The position numbers and the translations under genes were made by a program. Below, one piece after another: positions 58,253-64,000 of a stretch of DNA of 64,000 nt. Where the stretch lies: the NCBI GenBank assembly GCA_905221505.1, contig CAJNDL010000003.1, forward strand, positions 1-64,000, written 5' to 3'. Position 1 is the first letter of the stretch. Each line of letters begins with the position of its first letter. The notes below the pieces were generated by a model, which saw only the letters and a list, made by a program, of their open reading frames with translations, was not told the DNA's origin and ran no database searches. The stretch is from a bacterium. GTDB lineage: Bacteria > Bacillota > Bacilli > Lactobacillales > Streptococcaceae.

Positions 58253-59157
58253 GATTTCCTCTTCTGATCAAAATATTCTTGCACGACTTCTACGAAAAGA
58301 GTTCCAGCCTGACTCAGCTCCACTTCTTCACGTTTAACATAGACCATGCGATTATCTAGGTTATCCTTAAGACGAATAACTGTGATGCCATTGACACTGT
58401 CACTATCTAAAAATCCAGAACCTGTTGCATAAGCGTCCGTCCGCTCCAAAATACCATTCAAGGTAGCACGGTCTGTCACATTAAACATCTGTGAGCTAGC
58501 GCTGGTATCGACAAAATTCTCTGAATAATAAAGGTACTCGTCTTTCTCTTGAGTAAAACGAACCGTTGGTAAATCCGCTAAATCCTCCATGACCAATTCC
58601 TCTTTCTGAGCCAAAGGATGCCCCTCACGAAGATAAATATGGGTATGGAAGGGAATCAACTCAATGACCTCAAGGCCTAGCTTTTCAACCCGTTGCATGA
58701 TCCCTTTTTTATTTTGATTATTGAGGTAGATAATCCCAATTTCACTATGCCCTTGCGCTACTTCGTCTAAAATTTGAACAGTAGTTGACTCAAAAATACG
58801 AAAGTTCTTATAGTCAGGATAGCGCTCTGAAAAGGCAGTAATAGTTGGTGGCAAGAAGTCATAGTGCTGGCTAGCAATGGAAAATTCATCTTTTTCTTCT
58901 TCAGGATTGGCATACTGATTCTGAAAAATATCAAATCCCTTGACCAATTCTTGCGCTTTTTCATAAAATTCCATACCACGACGGGTCAAGAAAGTCCCTG
59001 AGCTGGTCCGACGGAAAATCTTAAAGCCCAATTCTTTTTCCAAATCTCGCACAGAAATAGACAAACTCGGCTGACTTACATACATCTTTTCAGCAGCTTC
59101 ACGGAAAGTACCACTATTGGCAATGGCAACAACATAGCGTAATTGTTGAATGTTCAT
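58249..59157 (-). CDS. cpsY: LysR-family regulator CpsY/MtaR-like
   Basis: The 302-aa LysR regulator has an N-terminal winged helix ([33 protein letters not shown]) and a periplasmic-binding-like effector domain. In streptococci CpsY/MtaR controls methionine uptake and cell-surface traits such as neutrophil survival. It heads cpsY-lspA-rluD-cbpE. Its promoter is TTGGAA, 16 bases, TATAAT at 59186-59213. Confidence 0.85.
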   Translation of the reverse strand: MNIQQLRYVVAIANSGTFREAAEKMYVSQPSLSISVRDLEKELGFKIFRRTSSGTFLTRRGMEFYEKAQELVKGFDIFQNQYANPEEEKDEFSIASQHYDFLPPTITAFSERYPDYKNFRIFESTTVQILDEVAQGHSEIGIIYLNNQNKKGIMQRVEKLGLEVIELIPFHTHIYLREGHPLAQKEELVMEDLADLPTVRFTQEKDEYLYYSENFVDTSASSQMFNVTDRATLNGILERTDAYATGSGFLDSDSVNGITVIRLKDNLDNRMVYVKREEVELSQAGTLFVEVVQEYFDQKRKS

Positions 59158-59185
59158 CTTCTACCCCCAACTTCTTTATCTTTTC

Positions 59186-59213
59186 ATTATACCATATTTT
59201 AGAAGTTTTCCAA
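59186..59213 (-). promoter_or_regulatory. Promoter of the cpsY-lspA-rluD-cbpE operon
   Basis: TTGGAA (59208-59213), a 16-base spacer and extended -10 TGGTATAAT (hexamer 59186-59191), about 30 bases upstream of the start. Confidence 0.75.
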
Positions 59214-59398
59214 AAAGGAAAAAAGTATGGAAATTTTCAAGTTTTAATGAAGATTCTAACATTCCAATACAATAATTAGAATAATGTCTTTTTCAGTCAT
59301 TATCTGTTTTCAAGCAAATAAAAACAGCAAATCCTTTTGATTTACCGTTTATAATATGATGCAAGAAAAGCCTCTAACATTTTCTTTTGACCTATAAA

Positions 59399-59809
59399 TC
59401 AACTAGAAAAAGCCTCTTCAATCCTATTAGCTATATCTGGATTTACTTCCCAAATACCAGCATAAGGTTGTTCAATATACTGTTTTTCTTTCATAGTATA
59501 TAGATAGGTTACACTATCATTTTCTTCATTCTGATGAGTGAATTTGATAATGATGTAATCTTTAACATTTGTCGGTTGATCATTTACACTCTCTAAAGTT
59601 GTAGATTTTGATTGTTTGTGTATCTCCTTAATCAATTCTGAAATTTCTTCTCTCTTACTTATTGTTTTAATTTCTCCAGAGATACTTTTCTGCAGGGAAA
59701 TTACAGAAATCCTTTCAGATTCAGGAAGAATGATTTTTTTGTTATTGTCACAAGCAGATAGAACAAGAAAAGAGATTGAACAGACTATTATGATGAATAT
59801 CTTTTTCAT
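59399..59809 (-). CDS. Small lipoprotein of unknown function (136 aa)
   Basis: The 136-aa protein has a type II signal peptide with lipobox LSAC (Cys19) and a mixed charged domain (ISVISLQKSISGEIKTIS to VNPDIANRIEEAF). I do not recognise the family with certainty; it resembles small streptococcal lipoproteins of the DUF5301 type. It stands alone in an AT-rich gap of about 900 bases between cpsY and rpmA, at a point where gene order differs from what I recall in pneumococcus. It may be a recent arrival. Confidence 0.75.
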   Translation of the reverse strand: MKKIFIIIVCSISFLVLSACDNNKKIILPESERISVISLQKSISGEIKTISKREEISELIKEIHKQSKSTTLESVNDQPTNVKDYIIIKFTHQNEENDSVTYLYTMKEKQYIEQPYAGIWEVNPDIANRIEEAFSS

Positions 59810-60022
59810 ACAGGGTCACATCCTTTCATTCTTCTTACTTCTTCTTTTAGATACAATTATAATATCAAAGCTTAGCAATTTTTACAATATATTATTACCT
59901 TATTAAATTCATTACTGAAAAATTTTTACATCATGCTATTTTTTAATTGTAAAATAAAGTAACCGACAAATTCCCTTCTTACATTGGTTTTTAAATATGG
60001 GTATCAGCGTGGGTATCAAAAC

Positions 60023-60055
60023 AAAAAAATAGGCTCTCCGAAAACTCGGAAAGCC
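60023..60055 (-). terminator. Terminator after rpmA
   Basis: GGCTTTCCGA and TCGGAGAGCC (60046-60055 with 60032-60041) pair with one G-U, four-base loop, then TA and seven T. Beyond it, GGGTATCA occurs twice (about 59999-60017), a possible remnant of a lost element. Confidence 0.87.
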
Positions 60056-60078
60056 TTATTTAATGCTACTTAGAGCGA

Positions 60079-60372
60079 TTATTTAGCGATTGGGTAAACA
60101 GAAACTTGTTTTTTATCGCGTCCTTTACGTTCAAAGCGTACTACGCCTTCAACTTTAGCAAACAAAGTATCGTCTCCACCACGTCCAACGTTTACACCTG
60201 GGTAGATGTGTGTACCACGTTGACGGTAAAGGATTGATCCACCTGTTACAGTTTGTCCGTCAGCTGCTTTAGCTCCAAGACGTTTAGCTTGTGAATCACG
60301 TCCGTTTGATGTAGAACCTCCACCTTTTTTGTGGGCGAAAAGTTGCAAGTTGTTAAGAGTCATTTTTAACAT
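60079..60372 (-). CDS. rpmA: 50S ribosomal protein L27
   Basis: The 97-aa L27 begins with a Firmicutes N-terminal extension, [12 protein letters not shown], before [15 protein letters not shown]. The Prp protease removes the extension after Phe12, exposing the tail that reaches the peptidyl-transferase centre. The prp gene lies directly upstream, 16 bases away, so substrate and protease are co-expressed. Confidence 0.98.
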   Translation of the reverse strand: MLKMTLNNLQLFAHKKGGGSTSNGRDSQAKRLGAKAADGQTVTGGSILYRQRGTHIYPGVNVGRGGDDTLFAKVEGVVRFERKGRDKKQVSVYPIAK

Positions 60373-60388
60373 AATGTTTTCCTCCGTG

Positions 60389-60742
<354 letters not shown>

Positions 60743-60748
60743 TTAAAA

Positions 60749-61063
60749 TTAAGCGTTGATTGCGTTGATGACAACTTTTGTATATGGTTGACGGTGACCT
60801 TGTTTACGGTGGCTACCTTTTTTAGGTTTGTACTTGTAAGTAACAACTTTCTTTTGTTTTCCTTGTTTTTCAACAGTTCCAACTACAGTAGCTCCAGCAA
60901 CAAGTGGAGTTCCGACAACAGTGTTTTCACCACCAACAAGAACAACTTCGTTAAAAGTAACTTCTTGACCAGCTTCAACGTTCAATTTTTCAACGTAAAC
61001 TGCTTGACCAACTTCAACTTTAACTTGTTTTCCGCCAGTTTTGATAATTGCGTATGTGCTCAT
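60749..61063 (-). CDS. rplU: 50S ribosomal protein L21
   Basis: The 104-aa L21 starts [20 protein letters not shown] and ends [15 protein letters not shown], full length. It has AGGAGG at an eight-base spacing. It is the first gene of rplU-prp-rpmA. Confidence 0.99.
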
Positions 61064-61200
61064 TATGCACCTCCTATGATTTTTATGGGTTTCCCCGAAT
61101 TTTTTGTGAAGACTCGCCTAGCATCGTGGGACGAACCACTTAAACTTGAATAATCAAGCAACGATGTTCGTGCGGTTGCACAGGAATGTGCATAGTCAAC
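61064..61200 (-). promoter_or_regulatory. L21 leader RNA
   Basis: The 137-base untranslated region holds CACATTCCTGTGCAACCGCAC and a GTTCGTCCCACGATGC segment complementary in part to AACATCGTTGC. This fits the ribosomal L21 leader class upstream of rplU in Firmicutes, thought to give autoregulation. Confidence 0.7.
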
Positions 61201-61206
61201 TCTTCA

Positions 61207-61235
61207 AGTATAGCATATCTCCTGCTCTCTTACAA
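61207..61235 (-). promoter_or_regulatory. Promoter of rplU-prp-rpmA
   Basis: TTGTAA (61230-61235), a 17-base spacer and extended -10 TGCTATACT (hexamer 61207-61212). Confidence 0.8.
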
Positions 61236-61251
61236 GTAATAACACCTAAAA

Positions 61252-61938
61252 TCAAGCATTTTCTTTTACTTTTTTCTGACAAGAGGCAAAAAGCATACTG
61301 AGGTAAAAAATGCTCATCATAATAGGAATACCAAGAATGGTCTTTTCATGATAAAAAATCGTCAAATAGGCTGAAAAAACCACTCCAAGGACAAAACTAG
61401 TAAGCAAGCTAACAAATATGAAACCTTCACGCAAAAAAGGAGTGTGCTTGGTCCGGAAATAATCTCCAAAAGCCAGCATGGTCCGTTTGATATTCCCTGT
61501 CATAAATGCATTGTTATAAGCAATCCCAGATACTTCTCCAAAAGCAGTTGTCACCAAGCCCATACAAAAGGCCAAGGGCGGTACTAGATAGATATTCTCT
61601 ACAGTTTGTGGTACAAATCCAATAATGATTGATAGGATTGCTAAAGGAATCAAGGACAGAATAGGTTTTTTCACAATTCTCAATTTTTCCTTATAAATCG
61701 TTAGTAAAAAGACCCCCATCATAAAAGCTAGCAAGGTCATTACTTTAGCACTAGCATCTGACACATTGTGTTGAATGAGACCCACTGATAGAAAGACGAC
61801 ATTCCCAGTTTGTCCGGCAACAAGAGTATTCCCTCGCACAATAAAAGTATAGGCATCAACATATCCTGCACAAAAAGTCAAAAAAAGCGCTAGCCTCTTA
61901 GACTGACGTGATATTTTTCTTATAGGCAGTAACCTCAT
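61252..61938 (-). CDS. DUF1275 (YoaK-like) membrane protein
   Basis: The 228-aa protein has six or seven transmembrane helices and the DUF1275 signatures FCAGYVDAYTFIVRG and NTLVAGQTGNVVFLSVGL. The function is unknown. I chose ATG 61938 (MRLLPIRKI), eight bases after GGGAGG. An ATG four codons earlier overlaps that site. It stands alone, divergent from the oxidoreductase gene. Confidence 0.88.
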   Translation of the reverse strand: MRLLPIRKISRQSKRLALFLTFCAGYVDAYTFIVRGNTLVAGQTGNVVFLSVGLIQHNVSDASAKVMTLLAFMMGVFLLTIYKEKLRIVKKPILSLIPLAILSIIIGFVPQTVENIYLVPPLAFCMGLVTTAFGEVSGIAYNNAFMTGNIKRTMLAFGDYFRTKHTPFLREGFIFVSLLTSFVLGVVFSAYLTIFYHEKTILGIPIMMSIFYLSMLFASCQKKVKENA

Positions 61939-62028
61939 TTTTCCTCCCATTTCATTTACTCATCTCATTATTGTACCACTTTCTGTTGGAAAGTCCTAGT
62001 AGCTTATTTGAAAATTTTTACCCTCTGT

Positions 62029-62057
62029 TGGATAGTCTCTGCCATCTATGTTATAAT
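62029..62057 (+). promoter_or_regulatory. Promoter of the Gfo/Idh-helicase pair
   Basis: TTGGAT (62029-62034), a 17-base spacer and extended -10 TGTTATAAT (hexamer 62052-62057). The near-repeat CTGTTGGAAAGTC / CTGTTGGATAGTC occurs at about 61984 and 62026, overlapping the -35. Confidence 0.8.
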
Positions 62058-62091
62058 GAAAGAGGGATTTAAAATCGGAAAAGGAGTATCT

Positions 62092-63069
62092 ATGCTAAAA
62101 TTAGCTGTCATCGGAACAGGCGCTATCAGCCATCACTTCATAGAAGCAGCCCATACCAGTGGAGAATACCAGTTGGTCGCAGTCTATTCTAGAAAACTTG
62201 AAACCGCAGCAACCTTTGCTTCTCGCTATCAGGATATCCAACTCTTCGATCAATTAGAGGACTTCTTCAGGTCTTCCTTTGATGTAGTCTATATTGCTAG
62301 TCCAAACTCCTTACATTTTGCTCAGGCAAAAGCTGCCTTGACTGCTGGCAAACACGTCTTTCTTGAAAAGCCAGCTGTCACTCAACCACAAGAATGGCTG
62401 AATTTGGTTCAAACAGCTGAGAAAAATAATTGTTTTATCTTTGAAGCAGCTCGTAATTACCACGAGAAAGCCTTTACTACTATCAAAAACTTTCTAGCAG
62501 ACAAGCAAATCTTAGGAGCTGATTTCAATTATGCCAAGTATTCTTCCAAAATGCCAGATTTGTTGGCTGGGAAGACACCTAATGTCTTTTCAGACAGTTT
62601 TGCTGGTGGAGCTCTTATGGATTTGGGGATTTATCCCCTCTATGCTGCCGTTCGTCTTTTTGGAAAAGCTAATGACGCGACTTACCGTGCTCAACAGCTT
62701 AACAATAGCATTGACCTAAATGGAGACGGTATCCTCTTCTACCCTGACTTTCAAGTCCACATCAAAGCTGGGAAAAATATCACTTCCAATCTTCCTTGCG
62801 AGATTTATACGACAGATGGAACCTTGACTCTCAACACGATTGAATATATTCGCTCAGCTATTTTTAGCGACCACCAAGGACATCAAGTCCAGCTCCCTAT
62901 CCAACAGGCTCCTCATACGATGACTGAGGAAGTCGCTGCATTTGCACAGATGATTCAGCAACCAGACCAGACACTTTACCAAAATTGGCTGGATGATGCA
63001 TTCTCTGTTCATGAGCTACTATATACCATGCGCCAGACTGCTGGCATTAGATTTGAGGCAGAAAAATGA
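62092..63069 (+). CDS. Gfo/Idh/MocA-family oxidoreductase
   Basis: The 325-aa NAD(P)-dependent enzyme starts MLKLAVIGTGAISHHFIEAA (Rossmann motif) and has the family signature FLEKPAVTQPQEW and FAGGALMDLGIYPLYA with catalytic His/Asp-region residues. The substrate is unknown, probably a sugar or polyol. ATG 62092 has AAGGAG upstream, whereas the longer frame contains the promoter. It overlaps the next gene by four bases (ATGA). Confidence 0.9.
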   Translation: MLKLAVIGTGAISHHFIEAAHTSGEYQLVAVYSRKLETAATFASRYQDIQLFDQLEDFFRSSFDVVYIASPNSLHFAQAKAALTAGKHVFLEKPAVTQPQEWLNLVQTAEKNNCFIFEAARNYHEKAFTTIKNFLADKQILGADFNYAKYSSKMPDLLAGKTPNVFSDSFAGGALMDLGIYPLYAAVRLFGKANDATYRAQQLNNSIDLNGDGILFYPDFQVHIKAGKNITSNLPCEIYTTDGTLTLNTIEYIRSAIFSDHQGHQVQLPIQQAPHTMTEEVAAFAQMIQQPDQTLYQNWLDDAFSVHELLYTMRQTAGIRFEAEK

Positions 63070-64000
63070 AAACTAAACTACCGACTGAATGGCAAGAACT
63101 GAGCGACCAACTCGGTTTCCAAGAATTTACCCCCATTCAAACTCAACTATTTGAGCCCATTCTTGCAGGAGAAACTCTACTGGGAGTTAGCCCAACAGGA
63201 ACAGGCAAGACACTAGCTTACCTCCTACCAAGCCTTCTCAGACTACAAAAGAAAAAAGCCCAGCAACTCTTGATTCTAGCACCAAATACGGAACTTGCTG
63301 GACAGATTTTTGATGTATGTAAAACGTGGTCAGAAACTATCGGTTTGACAGCCCAACTCTTCCTATCAGGTTCAAGTCAGAAACGCCAGATTGAACGACT
63401 CAAAAAAGGACCAGAAATTCTAATCGGTACTCCTGGCCGTATCTTTGAGTTAATTAAATTGAAAAAAATCAAGATGATGAATGTAGAAACCATCATCCTG
63501 GATGAATTTGACCAATTGCTTGATGATTCTCAGATTCACTTTGTCGAGAAAATCACCCACTACGCACCTCGTGACCACCAACTCATCTACATGAGTGCTA
63601 CGACCAAGTTTGACCAAGAAAAGATTGCATCTAATACGCGAACCATTGATCTCTCTGACCAAAAACTGGACAATATCCAGCATTTCTACATGCAGGTAGA
63701 CCAACGTCACCGCGTGGATATGCTACGAAAACTGGCTCATGTAGAGGATTTCCGTAGTCTGGTCTTCTTTAACAGCCTATCAGATCTAGGAAGCGCAGAA
63801 GAAAAACTACAATATCGAGATATCCTAGCTGTTTCACTAGCTAGTGATGTCAATGTTAAATTTAGAAAAGTCATCTTAGAAAAATTTAAAGACAAGCAAC
63901 TAACCCTACTTCTTGCAACAGACCTTTTGGCTCGTGGAATTGATATCGATAGCCTAGAATGCGTCGTAAACTTTGATGTCCCTAGAGATATTGAAACCTA
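63066..64000 (+). CDS. DEAD-box RNA helicase, 3' end cut by window
   Basis: At least 311 residues are visible from ATG 63066. It has a Q motif (FTPIQTQ), motif I SPTGTGKT, TPGRI, a variant motif II DEFD, motif III SAT, and in the second RecA domain VFFNS and LLATDLLARGID. The DEFD and APNTEL forms depart from the usual DEAD and PTREL. It is translationally coupled to the oxidoreductase. It likely remodels RNA, perhaps in the degradosome or ribosome assembly. The C-terminus is outside the window. Confidence 0.9.
   Translation, partial: MKTKLPTEWQELSDQLGFQEFTPIQTQLFEPILAGETLLGVSPTGTGKTLAYLLPSLLRLQKKKAQQLLILAPNTELAGQIFDVCKTWSETIGLTAQLFLSGSSQKRQIERLKKGPEILIGTPGRIFELIKLKKIKMMNVETIILDEFDQLLDDSQIHFVEKITHYAPRDHQLIYMSATTKFDQEKIASNTRTIDLSDQKLDNIQHFYMQVDQRHRVDMLRKLAHVEDFRSLVFFNSLSDLGSAEEKLQYRDILAVSLASDVNVKFRKVILEKFKDKQLTLLLATDLLARGIDIDSLECVVNFDVPRDIET

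Overview
The window is chromosomal DNA of a mitis-group Streptococcus (S. mitis / S. pseudopneumoniae / S. pneumoniae relatives). The evidence is two choline-binding cell-wall proteins (LytB and CbpE/Pce), competence genes behind ComX cin-boxes (TACGAATA), a BOX repeat, the end of an IS630-Spn1-like element, and gene blocks typical of pneumococcus (cpoA, pmrA, pavA, coiA). From memory of S. pneumoniae TIGR4, the blocks ftsW|prsA and cpsY|rpmA are not adjacent there. That suggests a rearranged relative rather than a typical pneumococcus, but I could not compare genomes here.

Layout, almost all on the minus strand. 1-4.6 kb: IS630 end, a 52-aa protein, obg, a DUF4044 membrane peptide, a PspC-domain peptide and the two glycolipid glycosyltransferases (second enzyme, then cpoA). 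4.6-7.9 kb: the macromolecular-synthesis operon dnaG-rpoD-DUF59. 7.9-11 kb: a T-box-controlled trpX-trpY-trpZ ABC transporter with an 11-codon mini-ORF and an attenuator inside the operon. 11-15 kb: ppc and ftsW. 15-19.7 kb: coiA-pepF-O-methyltransferase-prsA behind a cin-box. 19.7-28.4 kb: ybeY-dgk-era-mutM-coaE-pmrA-rpmG-secG-rnr-smpB-tehB, a tightly packed housekeeping series. 28.4-30.1 kb: pavA (plus strand), convergent with lytB. 32-33.9 kb: pyrK-pyrD with a PyrR attenuator.

34-36 kb is the only clearly accessory segment. It is an AT-rich insertion between pyrK and gloA holding a protein with two R-X4-H (HEPN RNase) motifs and a decayed XRE repressor gene. It is bracketed by a perfect 39-bp direct repeat that is at once a terminator and the -35 half of a promoter. 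This is my best candidate for an undescribed system.

36-37.8 kb: gloA and the infC-rpmI-rplT operon. 37.9-40 kb: an ABC transporter pair. 40-43 kb: comEA-comEC behind a cin-box, with comEC broken by a one-base frameshift. 43-51.5 kb: a GNAT gene, phoH, yozE, cvfB, pyrH-frr, trmFO and tmk-holB-yabA-rsmI. 51.6 kb: a BOX element. 51.7-55 kb: proB-proA-proC. 55-59.2 kb: cpsY-lspA-rluD-cbpE. 59.4-61.2 kb: a small lipoprotein and rplU-prp-rpmA. The window ends with a DUF1275 membrane protein and two plus-strand genes, a Gfo/Idh oxidoreductase and a DEAD-box helicase cut by the right edge.

A recurring trait is compact regulation. Several promoters (cpoA, coiA, comEA, trmFO, pyrK and the HEPN locus) lie directly in the tail or loop of the preceding gene's terminator. 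No tRNA, rRNA or CRISPR array was seen.
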